Source: GCA-016432345 sp964544105 (lineage in GTDB: Bacteria; Patescibacteriota; Microgenomatia; Levybacterales; UBA12049). Taken from it: 39,695 nucleotides of DNA. Position numbers and translations under genes: made by a program. Shown in pieces: positions 14,690 to 22,404 of this stretch. The notes beneath the pieces are model-generated. The model was not told the DNA's origin, did not search any database, and worked only from the letters and a program-made list of their open reading frames with translations. The stretch spans positions 1 through 39,695 of the forward strand of contig CAZIZQ010000004.1 of the NCBI GenBank assembly GCA_964544105.1, read 5' to 3'. The stretch's first letter is position 1. Every line of letters begins with the position of its first letter.

Positions 14690-17600
14690 ATGAAGAAACT
14701 GATTGCCATCAGGTTTCTTTTTTGTTTGGTTATTTTTATAGCCTCTTTTGCTATTGCCACACCTCGATCTTTTGCATCCCATAAAGTATTTAAAGAAAAC
14801 TTTGATTCTAATAGCGAAGGTTCTTTTCCGAATGGATGGACAATCGTAAATGATCCAGATCGAATTCCATGTTTAGCACAATGGAAGACTATCGGTGGTA
14901 TGGCAGGAATTGCTATTGTAAATCAAGCATTTTGTACTACAAATATTATGCCTAACGACAATTTATGGAATAACCTAGGCGATAACTATATTTTTGAATT
15001 TGATATGAAATTTGTGAAAGGTAGTGGACACAATGTGGCCTTTAGATTTACCCCGTCAACTCCAACAAATAACTGGTACGACCTTAGCTTTATACTCTCA
15101 GGGGATTTTCTTTTAGAAAGAGTGACTGGTAATTACACAATTAACATCCCTAGTAAATATCCTATTGGTAAAACATACCATATGAAAATTATTCTAGATC
15201 ATAAAAATATTAAAATTTATATTGATAATGTTTTAGTAAGAGATTTTACATCAACAGTAGATAACTTTCCAACTGGAAGAATTGCATTAAGAGCTGGTAC
15301 AGGGACCGACGTTAATTCAGAAACTTACTTTGACAATATTGTTGTCACCAATATCGATGCTCCACTTGATGTTCCACTTCTTAAGCAGACTGACAGCCTG
15401 TGGAAAGATGATGAATATGATACTGCAACCGAGTGGGCAGAGGCTGGAGAAGCAACAACCATCAACCGCTGGGGATGTGCCATGACATCGGCTGCAATGA
15501 TACTCAATTACCATGGTATTAAAAAATTGCCAGATGGATCTGATCTCCAACCAGATACTCTAAATCTTTGGTTAAAAAATTATGAAGGCGACAATGGCGG
15601 TTATATACGAGGTGATGTAAACTGGGCAGCCATAGCCAGCTTATCCAAACTTGCAAAAACAGTAAATAATATTACTGATTTTGATGCCCTAGAATTTGTG
15701 TGGGGCGACAATGATACTACAAAATTAAAAAATCAACTAGATAGTAATAATCCCGTAATACTACAAGTACCAGATCATTTTATTGTTGCCAAAGGAGTAA
15801 ACGGGGACACATTCGACATTAACGATCCTTTTTATGACGATAGACACACGCTTAAAGATGAATATAACAATACATATTTATCCAGCAGGCGATTTATTCC
15901 TTCTTTTACTAATCTTTCGTACCTTATTGTCGTTGTCGACCCAGACGTCGACATGTATCTAACAAATAGCAGTGGTCAAAAAGCAGGCAGTAATGGGATA
16001 ACCACATATACCGATATACCAAACGCTGTCTATTATCTCGAGCATGGCATTAAAGATCCAATAAGCAAAACGACAAGTCCAGACTATAAAATGCTGCTAA
16101 TACCTAAACCAAATAACGACACATATAGCATTACTATTGCGACAACAAGCGCTGCCATAAATCAATTTAAGCTTGAAACGTATCGACATACAGCAACTGG
16201 CAGCGCAACCGTAAACAAAATTTCAAGTCAAACAAGAACCGATGAACCTGCAATGTACTCGTTTTCGTACCAGCAAAACCCATCAACTACTCCCTCTGCC
16301 CCAACAGATACCACTCCTCCTCAAATCAAAAGCACCAAAACCCTTGATACCAATAACAACGACAAAATAGATACGATTGAAGTTACGTTTGTGCGGGATA
16401 TTAATGGAACAACAGTCAACCCAACAGGCACCGATTTTACAGTTGATGGATACGACATTAAAAAAGCAAAAGAGACAAGTCCGGGAGTTGTACAAATAAC
16501 GGTTTCCGAAAAAAGCACCAACGACACAGGTGTTACGCCACTTGTAACTCTAAAAAATAACAACATAAAAGACACCACATCTGACACTTACAATCACCAA
16601 CAGACTGCCACGCCAACAGATGGCATTGCCCCAACCAAACCAACAACCAATCCCCCAGGTGATAAATACTTATCTCCCCAAAAAGTTGAACTTACAAGCT
16701 TGGATAAACCCAACAAACCAACAATTTTCTATACTCTTGATGGCTCTGACCCTGCCACATCCAGTGCAAAACTTATCTATACCGCTCCTGTCATCATTGA
16801 CGGCAGCAGCATAACGCTTAAAGCAATTGCCCAAGATGCGGCCGGAAATAAAAGCGAGGTAATGACCGAAAGTTATGAAATTGCGCCAAAGATTGACGAT
16901 ACATCAATTACCGTTGCCACAAGTAGCGCTACTTCCTTTACCGTCACCTGGACAACCGACCGACCGTCATACAGCAGGCTTGTTTTTGGCACAAAGTCCA
17001 AAAAAGTCAAAGGCAGCGACACAAAATACGGCTATGACAAAACAACCAACGAAGCAAGTATAAAACAGACAACCCATACAATAACGCTCTCTGGCCTAAC
17101 AGCAGGAACTACTTATTACTACCGCCTTATTTCCCGCGGCTCGCCCGAACAAGTAACCGACGAACGAAGTATTACCCTTGCTAACGATTCAACACCAACA
17201 CCCACACCAACCCCAACGCCCCTTGTCTCGCCGGAGCCAGCAGCGAAGGCGGAAACCACAATTTCATCAAACTCCACCTCTTCTACAGTTTGCAGCGACG
17301 AAAAACCTCAAAGCGGCCCAACCATCACTTCTTCTTTTGCCGGAATCAATACCGTCGCATTAAGTTGGAAAGAAGGGTCTGGGCCCATTTCGTACTACCT
17401 TATTGCCTATGGAACAGAGCCTGGAAAATTGCAGTATGGCAACCCAAATATCGGTGGCAAAGGCACGACTAGCTTTGTGGTGGAAAATTTATCGGGTTGG
17501 CAGACTTATTATTTTAAAGTTAGAGCTGGCAACGGTTGCACGCCGGGAGATTACTCCAACGAAATTTCAGCCACCCCAATTGGCTTTTCCGAAGAAGGGC

Positions 17601-17830
17601 AGGCAACTGGTTTTAAAGAAAACGTGCTTGGAGTATCCACAGTTAAAGAAGTAATAAACAACCAAAAGGTATTATCACAAGAAGAACAAAAAAATGCACT
17701 TCCAAAACCCTCCCCAATTGTTTATCAAAAAAATGGTGTAGATACAAAAGAGGCAATTATAATTATTATTTCCGGAATATCAATTCTTTCTACGGGATTC
17801 TATTTGTTAAAAACAAAACTATCCAAATAA
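14690..17830 (+). CDS. Large secreted, C-terminally anchored C39-like cysteine peptidase
   Basis: A 1046-residue surface protein. Order: signal peptide (about 1-29, ending SFASHKV); LamG/concanavalin-like domain (about 33-222); C39-like papain-fold domain (about 225-425) with Cys263 in WGCAMTSAAM, His363 in DHFIVAKG and Asn378-Asp379 in INDPF; beta-sandwich regions (about 425-660); chitobiase C-terminal-like domain with IFYTLDGSDPATSS near 680; Fn3/phosphatase-N-like domain (about 735-830); TPTPTP linker; second Fn3 (about 870-965); a tail with ENVLGVS; and a C-terminal membrane helix (about 1020-1040). It may cleave peptides or adhere at the cell surface. The ATG at 14690 is used; GTG at 14687 is adjacent. 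It is transcribed divergently from the glycan operon. Confidence 0.82.
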   Translation: MKKLIAIRFLFCLVIFIASFAIATPRSFASHKVFKENFDSNSEGSFPNGWTIVNDPDRIPCLAQWKTIGGMAGIAIVNQAFCTTNIMPNDNLWNNLGDNYIFEFDMKFVKGSGHNVAFRFTPSTPTNNWYDLSFILSGDFLLERVTGNYTINIPSKYPIGKTYHMKIILDHKNIKIYIDNVLVRDFTSTVDNFPTGRIALRAGTGTDVNSETYFDNIVVTNIDAPLDVPLLKQTDSLWKDDEYDTATEWAEAGEATTINRWGCAMTSAAMILNYHGIKKLPDGSDLQPDTLNLWLKNYEGDNGGYIRGDVNWAAIASLSKLAKTVNNITDFDALEFVWGDNDTTKLKNQLDSNNPVILQVPDHFIVAKGVNGDTFDINDPFYDDRHTLKDEYNNTYLSSRRFIPSFTNLSYLIVVVDPDVDMYLTNSSGQKAGSNGITTYTDIPNAVYYLEHGIKDPISKTTSPDYKMLLIPKPNNDTYSITIATTSAAINQFKLETYRHTATGSATVNKISSQTRTDEPAMYSFSYQQNPSTTPSAPTDTTPPQIKSTKTLDTNNNDKIDTIEVTFVRDINGTTVNPTGTDFTVDGYDIKKAKETSPGVVQITVSEKSTNDTGVTPLVTLKNNNIKDTTSDTYNHQQTATPTDGIAPTKPTTNPPGDKYLSPQKVELTSLDKPNKPTIFYTLDGSDPATSSAKLIYTAPVIIDGSSITLKAIAQDAAGNKSEVMTESYEIAPKIDDTSITVATSSATSFTVTWTTDRPSYSRLVFGTKSKKVKGSDTKYGYDKTTNEASIKQTTHTITLSGLTAGTTYYYRLISRGSPEQVTDERSITLANDSTPTPTPTPTPLVSPEPAAKAETTISSNSTSSTVCSDEKPQSGPTITSSFAGINTVALSWKEGSGPISYYLIAYGTEPGKLQYGNPNIGGKGTTSFVVENLSGWQTYYFKVRAGNGCTPGDYSNEISATPIGFSEEGQATGFKENVLGVSTVKEVINNQKVLSQEEQKNALPKPSPIVYQKNGVDTKEAIIIIISGISILSTGFYLLKTKLSK

Positions 17831-17842
17831 TCTATTATTTTC

Positions 17843-18967
17843 TTACTCGCAGAGATCTTTGTAATATTCTCCAAGAGTAGGATCATTTAATACGAATCTT
17901 CTTAGTTTTTCAAGTGCCTTTTTCTCTTCCCGTCTTGCTATTTCCCCACTCGTTCCTATATATTTCCCAACCATCTTATATGATAAAACCTTTTTCCCTC
18001 CATGTCGAAGTGCTATAACTGATTTTTGTCTATCTGTAAGTCCGGCGGCAGCTAACACATTTAGGGTAAATTTTTCTAGAGGCTCTGCTCTGTCTAATGC
18101 TTCTGCTTCGGTTTTTGCTTCGGGATCCTGAACAAAACCACCAAGAGTTTCATCGCCTTCGCCTAATGGCTTTTCGAGACTCGCCACACCAGCAAGTCTA
18201 TAATTTAAATCTAAAACATATTTTACTCTACGTAGAGGTATACCAGATCGTACCGAAAGCTCCTCCTCACTAAGCTCGACGCCAGTAGCCATAAGATGCT
18301 GCAAGCTTATTTTCCTAAGGTTTCTCAAATCTCGCAAAACCTCTACAGGAAGCCGCACAAACCTTCCTCCATCATCAATAGCGTGGGTTACTGCAGTTCG
18401 TATCCACCATGTTACATGGGTATCAAATTTATTTCCTCTCCACCATGAAAACTCTGGTGTTTTTTCAACTAAGCCAACATTTCCTATCTGAATAAGATCT
18501 GACAAAGAAAATCCTCTGCCAATATATTTCTTGGCAATAGAAACAACCAAGCGGAGATTTGCTTCTATTAAGTCATGCTCTGCTTCTTTACCTTTTTTAA
18601 TATATTCATCAAATTTAGAGTTATTTAGATTTTCCAAAAAAACTTCTTCATCAGGAATACGTAATCCCACTACCGTACTATACTTATCTCCTGGTCTATG
18701 CTCCTCAACAATCACAGAATGTCCAAAAACTCCTGCTACCCCAAGAACCTCTTGGGCAATAATTTCTGAATTTTTCAGTGGAAGCATGCCATTTTCTGCT
18801 TTTATTTCCCCTAAAGCATATGCTTTTAAAATGGAAACCATTTGTCCCCTCTCCATTTCTTGGGACAACGATCTCTCTTTTTCTGGTGTTAAAAGAGGAG
18901 TTTCACCCATTTCTCTTCTGTAGGTTGTTAGTGGATTCTCTCCTTCTAATTCTCGTAGAGCTGCCAT
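17843..18967 (-). CDS. Sigma-70 family RNA polymerase sigma factor
   Basis: A 374-residue sigma factor with the primary-type order but no region 1.1. Region 1.2 is NPLTTYRREMGETPLLTPEKE (residues 11-31). Region 2 is EANLRLVVSIAKKYIGRGFS, followed by SDLIQIGNVGLVEK and FDTHVTWWIRTAVTHAID. Region 3 has ELSEEELSVRSGI. Region 4 has LTDRQKSVIALRHG and an SYKMVGKYIG helix-turn-helix. Region 2.4 and the linker (DDGGRFVRLPVEV) differ from the usual TWWIRQAITRAIADQ, so an alternative sigma is possible. A TATAAA element ends 6 nt before the ATG. The gene is convergent with the peptidase gene, 12 bp apart. Confidence 0.9.
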   Translation of the reverse strand: MAALRELEGENPLTTYRREMGETPLLTPEKERSLSQEMERGQMVSILKAYALGEIKAENGMLPLKNSEIIAQEVLGVAGVFGHSVIVEEHRPGDKYSTVVGLRIPDEEVFLENLNNSKFDEYIKKGKEAEHDLIEANLRLVVSIAKKYIGRGFSLSDLIQIGNVGLVEKTPEFSWWRGNKFDTHVTWWIRTAVTHAIDDGGRFVRLPVEVLRDLRNLRKISLQHLMATGVELSEEELSVRSGIPLRRVKYVLDLNYRLAGVASLEKPLGEGDETLGGFVQDPEAKTEAEALDRAEPLEKFTLNVLAAAGLTDRQKSVIALRHGGKKVLSYKMVGKYIGTSGEIARREEKKALEKLRRFVLNDPTLGEYYKDLCE

Positions 18968-18973
18968 CGTATG

Positions 18974-18979
18974 TTTATA
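18974..18979 (-). promoter_or_regulatory. -10 element of the sigma factor gene, leaderless type
   Basis: TATAAA on the minus strand ends 6 nt before the ATG at 18967. The best -35 candidate (TTGGAC) is 19 bp away. Confidence 0.4.
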
Positions 18980-18987
18980 CTACATAA

Positions 18988-19722
18988 TTAATATCTATGT
19001 CCAAAAGCCCTTGCAGGATCAAATTGCGCTGACAACAATAAATAGCTTTGGACAATTTCTTCTGCTCGTTGTCTGGTATAAATATGTGAATTACCTTGTG
19101 GGTTCGTCTTTAACCGATACATAATTCTATCATGATTATTTGGATCTGTATTAATATATTCTAATCCTCTTAAGTGAAGTCGTCCTGTTTCTTTCTCGCT
19201 TTCACTATACCCGCTGTCTGCCCATAAAATTATTCTACTTATTGCATCATCCTCATCAAAAATGGCTTTTCCCTGCATCTGCATCTGTGCTCGCAATGCT
19301 TCAAAAAGATACGGCGCAAACATCCACCAAGCTTGAACATCATAACGATTCCAATCTCCGCTTATTACAGCGCGCGCTCGCTCCATAGCAGCGCCATACA
19401 TTGCTTTTTTAGCTTGGTCTGCTAATCTGTCGTACAATTCTTTTCCTCTTCTTAAAAAAGCCTCCCCAAAAGCTTTTTGTATAGGTGATGAAACTGGTTG
19501 TAACAGATAAATTATTCCCCTGCTATCCCATGCCCGATTATCATCATATGCATCAATCTCTTCCCACCTTTCTTGAGGTATGTTAAATCCAACAAGCAAC
19601 CTTCCTAACCCAGCTCTATCACTATAGGAAGAAGGTACATTTAGCAGACGTCCAGTGTCTAAAACTGCGTCTCTATAATTAAGACGCTGTGGTGGTTCTT
19701 TGCCAAAACCTTGTTCTATCAT
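18988..19722 (-). CDS. Hypothetical soluble protein next to the sigma factor gene
   Basis: I do not recognise this 244-residue protein. It is soluble and mostly helical, and rich in Arg, Glu and aromatic residues (AWWMFAPYLFEALRAQMQMQ near 135-155; ILWADSGYSESEKETGRLHL near 180-200). No membrane segment or catalytic motif is visible. The ATG at 19722 is chosen because a full promoter (TTGATT, 17 bp, TGATATACT) ends 7 nt before it; the longer frame from a TTG at 19758 would start in the -35 box. It is 20 bp upstream of the sigma gene in the same direction, so they may be functionally linked, though sigma has its own -10 element. Confidence 0.6.
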   Translation of the reverse strand: MIEQGFGKEPPQRLNYRDAVLDTGRLLNVPSSYSDRAGLGRLLVGFNIPQERWEEIDAYDDNRAWDSRGIIYLLQPVSSPIQKAFGEAFLRRGKELYDRLADQAKKAMYGAAMERARAVISGDWNRYDVQAWWMFAPYLFEALRAQMQMQGKAIFDEDDAISRIILWADSGYSESEKETGRLHLRGLEYINTDPNNHDRIMYRLKTNPQGNSHIYTRQRAEEIVQSYLLLSAQFDPARAFGHRY

Positions 19723-19729
19723 AAACGGT

Positions 19730-19758
19730 AGTATATCAAAAAACCTTCCTAAAATCAA
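19730..19758 (-). promoter_or_regulatory. Promoter of the hypothetical gene, leaderless type
   Basis: TTGATT (19758-19753), a 17-bp spacer and an extended -10, TGATATACT, whose hexamer occupies 19735-19730. It ends 7 nt before the ATG at 19722. Confidence 0.6.
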
Positions 19759-19769
19759 ACTATAGGTTA

Positions 19770-19797
19770 TTGATTTTCCCCCAGCTTATGATAAACT
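19770..19797 (+). promoter_or_regulatory. Candidate promoter of the thiamine operon (uncertain)
   Basis: TTGATT (19770-19775), 16 bp and an extended -10, TGATAAACT (19789-19797). Its predicted start near 19804 would leave out the 5' strand of riboswitch helix P1. TATGAT at 19787-19792 would start near 19799 instead. I cannot decide between them. Confidence 0.35.
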
Positions 19798-19889
19798 CAT
19801 GTCGGGGAGCTTGAGTTCAGGCTGAGAGTCTGCCAACTGGCGGAGACCCAATGAACCTGTTTGGATAATACCAGCGGAGGGAAATATGA
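19797..19889 (+). promoter_or_regulatory. TPP riboswitch (thi box) overlapping the start codon
   Basis: The conserved core is present in order: CGGGGAGC (19803-19810), GGCTGAGA, a P3 hairpin TCTGCC/GGCGGA, GACCC, GAACCTG, TGGATAATACCAGCG and GGAGGGAAA. It binds thiamine pyrophosphate and should shut off the transport genes when TPP is plentiful. There is no separate expression platform. The Shine-Dalgarno GGAGGG (19876-19881) is part of the conserved core, and TCATGT (19797-19802) can pair with ATATGA (19884-19889), which includes the AUG. Translation control is therefore the likely mode. Confidence 0.93.
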
Positions 19890-20926
19890 TGCCTAGTAGC
19901 AAAACAAGTATTGCAGTTGTTATTTTTCTTCTGTTTCTCTTTTTGGGAGGTGCATGGGTTTTAGGAAAACAATATAACAAACCTCCAGTACCCAAAGAAA
20001 AACCAAACCCCGTTATTTCCCTTGCCCTCGATTACACACCCAATACCAATCACACCGGCATTTATGTTGCCAAGAAAAAAGGATATTACAAAGAAGCAGG
20101 AATTGATATAAACATTCTGCCCTACTCGGGAAACGTTTCTCCCGAAGTATTAGTGTCAACCAATAAAGCTGACCTTGGCATAAGTTATACCGAAGGCGTG
20201 GTTACTTCTGCTGCTTCAGGCAATCCGGTTGTTTCTCTTGCTGCAATTATTAGCCACAACACATCGTCAATAGTGGCTCTAGAAGATTCTAAAATCAAAA
20301 CCCCAAAAGACTTAGACGGCAAAGCGTACGGCGGATTTGGCGCGCCCTTTGAAAACGCGGTCATTTCCGAGATGATCAAAAAAAATGGCGGCAAAGGCAC
20401 CTTCAAAACAGTGCTTTTGGATATGGATGGAATAAAGGCGCTGGAAACCAAGAAAATAGACTTTGTCTGGATCTTTGACGCCTGGACAGGCATCCAAGCC
20501 AAACGACAAGGAGTAAAACTTGTTTCGTTTCCCCTGGTAGATAACGGCATACCCGACTATTACACCCCGGTCATAATTTCGGCCTCCAAACAAATAAAAG
20601 AAAAGCCAGAGTTGCTGCGAAAATTTATTAAAGCCACAGCCCGTGGTTATACTTTTGCCATTCAAAACCCGGAAGAATCGGCAAAAATTCTCATCGATAG
20701 CGTCCAAAAGGGCACCTTTCCAGACCCAGATTTTGTTATTGAAAGCCAAAAATATTTAAGCCCCCTCTACGCCGATAAAGACAAAGCATGGGGAATACAA
20801 GATGAAAAAGCCTGGCGTGATTTTCCCCAGTTTATTCTTGAAACAGGCGAAATAAAAGATGCAACCGGTTCTGCTGTCAAAACACTCGATTACAACAGTC
20901 TCTACACCAACGAGTTTCTAAAATAA
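19886..20926 (+). CDS. ABC transporter substrate-binding protein, NMT1/THI5-like
   Basis: A 346-residue extracytoplasmic binding protein for thiamine or a pyrimidine precursor. The N-terminal hydrophobic segment (about 8-28) has no lipobox, so it probably stays as a membrane anchor. The NMT1-like fold starts with ISLALDYTPNTNHTGIYVAKKKGYYKEAGI (residues 46-75 in outline), then STNKADLGISYTEGV near 93-107 and DFVWIFDAWTGIQA near 192-205. The CCCFC motif of the yeast THI5 synthases is absent, as expected for a transporter component. A TPP riboswitch covers its start, and a thiamine kinase gene ends the operon; together these support thiamine-type cargo. ThiY-like is the nearest label, but the ligand is inferred. 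Confidence 0.85.
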   Translation: MMPSSKTSIAVVIFLLFLFLGGAWVLGKQYNKPPVPKEKPNPVISLALDYTPNTNHTGIYVAKKKGYYKEAGIDINILPYSGNVSPEVLVSTNKADLGISYTEGVVTSAASGNPVVSLAAIISHNTSSIVALEDSKIKTPKDLDGKAYGGFGAPFENAVISEMIKKNGGKGTFKTVLLDMDGIKALETKKIDFVWIFDAWTGIQAKRQGVKLVSFPLVDNGIPDYYTPVIISASKQIKEKPELLRKFIKATARGYTFAIQNPEESAKILIDSVQKGTFPDPDFVIESQKYLSPLYADKDKAWGIQDEKAWRDFPQFILETGEIKDATGSAVKTLDYNSLYTNEFLK

Positions 20927-20930
20927 CCCC

Positions 20931-21662
20931 GTGCAATTACAACTAGTTACACATAATCTTTCGAAAATTTATTGCGAGTCGACGATATTTTCCAATGTAT
21001 CCATCTCTGTAAAAAAAGGTGAGTTTGTCAGCATTCTTGGCCCCAGCGGCTGTGGCAAAACAACCCTCCTGCATTGCATTGCGGGGCTCGAAAAACCAAC
21101 AAATGGCACCATATCCGTTTCCGAAAAACCAGGCTACATGTTACAAAAACCCCTCTTGTTATCCTGGAAAACTACACTCGAAAATACAAGTCTAGGTTTG
21201 CTCCTTAAAGGAATCCCACAAAAGAAAGCAAAACAAGAAGCGCTCGTAATTCTTAAAAAATTTCAACTTGACCAGTTTGCCAATCACTACCCTGCAACAC
21301 TTTCCGGTGGCATGGCACAGCGCGTGGCACTGCTTCGAACCATCCTTTTTAATAACCGATATTTGCTAATGGACGAACCATTCGGGGCACTGGACGCCTT
21401 AACTCGCCTCTCAATGCAAATGTGGCTACTGGACGTTTGGCAGGCCTTTAAAGCAAGCGTTTTATTTATTACCCACGACATCCGAGAAGCAATTTTGCTT
21501 TCCGACAAAATATATATACTTGGTAATTCTCCAACTACAGTTGTAAAAGAAATGGTAATCGACCTCCCTAGGCCACGGAGGCGGGAATTGTTGCAGCAAA
21601 AAAAAGCCCTTGAAATCGAAAAAACACTCGAAAAAATTCTTCTTGCCAATATATATGACTAA
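20931..21662 (+). CDS. ABC transporter ATP-binding protein (thiamine importer)
   Basis: The 243-residue ATPase drives the importer. Walker A is GPSGCGKT (residues 37-44), the Q-loop region GYMLQKPLLLSW is near 66-77, the signature LSGGMAQRVALLR is near 124-136, Walker B YLLMDEPFG near 144-152, and the switch His in FITHDIREA near 180-188. It is closest to the nitrate/sulfonate/taurine group (SsuB/ThiZ-like). It starts with GTG 4 bp after the previous stop and overlaps the permease gene by 8 bp (ATGACTAA). Confidence 0.9.
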   Translation: MQLQLVTHNLSKIYCESTIFSNVSISVKKGEFVSILGPSGCGKTTLLHCIAGLEKPTNGTISVSEKPGYMLQKPLLLSWKTTLENTSLGLLLKGIPQKKAKQEALVILKKFQLDQFANHYPATLSGGMAQRVALLRTILFNNRYLLMDEPFGALDALTRLSMQMWLLDVWQAFKASVLFITHDIREAILLSDKIYILGNSPTTVVKEMVIDLPRPRRRELLQQKKALEIEKTLEKILLANIYD

Positions 21663-22404
21663 CAAACACCTAATTACTTTTGGCCCTGCTGTTACACTTT
21701 TTGCTTCACTTATCGCATTATGGGAAATATTTGTTGCTACATCTGGAATTAGCAACCAAATTCTTCCCGCACCCTCTGCTATTTTTGCCGCATTTACCAG
21801 AAATTGGGATATTATGCTTCCCCATATCCAGCAAACACTACTCGAAACCCTACTTGGCATTATCGTTGCCATATTTTTGGGTGTTGCAACTGCGGTACTG
21901 CTCGACACCTCTTCCTGGATCCGTAGATCTATTTATCCTCTTCTAATTACCTCCCAAACCATCCCCATTATTGCCCTAGCCCCGCTCCTTCTTATCTGGC
22001 TGGGATTTGATATATGGTCAAAAGTTGTTGTGGTAACTCTATTTTGCTTCTTTCCCATTGCAATTGCAGTGGCCGACGGGTTTGCCCGGGCAGACCAAGA
22101 TCTCGTGATACTTTTTAAGAGCATGAACGCTTCCTATGTTAATACTATGCGCTACCTAAAATTCCCTTTTGCACTACCTGCTTTTTTCTCTGGCCTTAAA
22201 ATTGCCGTAACATATAGTATAACCGGGGCCATGATTGGTGAATATGTGGGCGCAGAAAGGGGCTTGGGAATTTTTATCCAAACATCTGCCAATGCCTATG
22301 CAATAACTCTTGTCTTTGCCACTATTTTTGTCACATCAATTTTGAGCCTGTTGCTTTTTGCATTTGTAATGATGCTGGAAAGATTTTTTATACGCTATGA
22401 ATAA
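21655..22404 (+). CDS. ABC transporter permease (thiamine importer)
   Basis: A permease of about 249 residues with six or so membrane helices, of the binding-protein-dependent (BPD_transp_1) family. The coupling loop with the EAA-like motif is AKSMN-type here: DLVILFKSMNASYVNTMRYLKFP near residues 155-180, followed by ITGAMIGEYVGAERGLGIFI. The ATG at 21655 is used because an earlier in-frame start at 21610 lies 45 bp inside the ATPase gene and adds a non-helical charged stretch. The overlaps on both sides are 8 bp (ATGACTAA and ATGAATAA), an unusual repeated arrangement that implies coupled translation. Confidence 0.88.
   Translation: MTNKHLITFGPAVTLFASLIALWEIFVATSGISNQILPAPSAIFAAFTRNWDIMLPHIQQTLLETLLGIIVAIFLGVATAVLLDTSSWIRRSIYPLLITSQTIPIIALAPLLLIWLGFDIWSKVVVVTLFCFFPIAIAVADGFARADQDLVILFKSMNASYVNTMRYLKFPFALPAFFSGLKIAVTYSITGAMIGEYVGAERGLGIFIQTSANAYAITLVFATIFVTSILSLLLFAFVMMLERFFIRYE

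Noticed and set aside
17229..17252. Possible further palindromic insert, CGCCGGAGCC to GAAGGCGG, in the peptidase linker
   Set aside because: The arms are only four bases and it lies in a low-complexity Pro/Ala linker, so it is not distinguishable from chance.
19723..19758. Longer start for the protein at 18988-19722
   Set aside because: The TTG at 19758 lies in the -35 box of its own promoter.
19786..19995. 69-residue minus-strand frame over the TPP riboswitch
   Set aside because: A shadow of the riboswitch and the binding-protein gene, with no promoter or family similarity.
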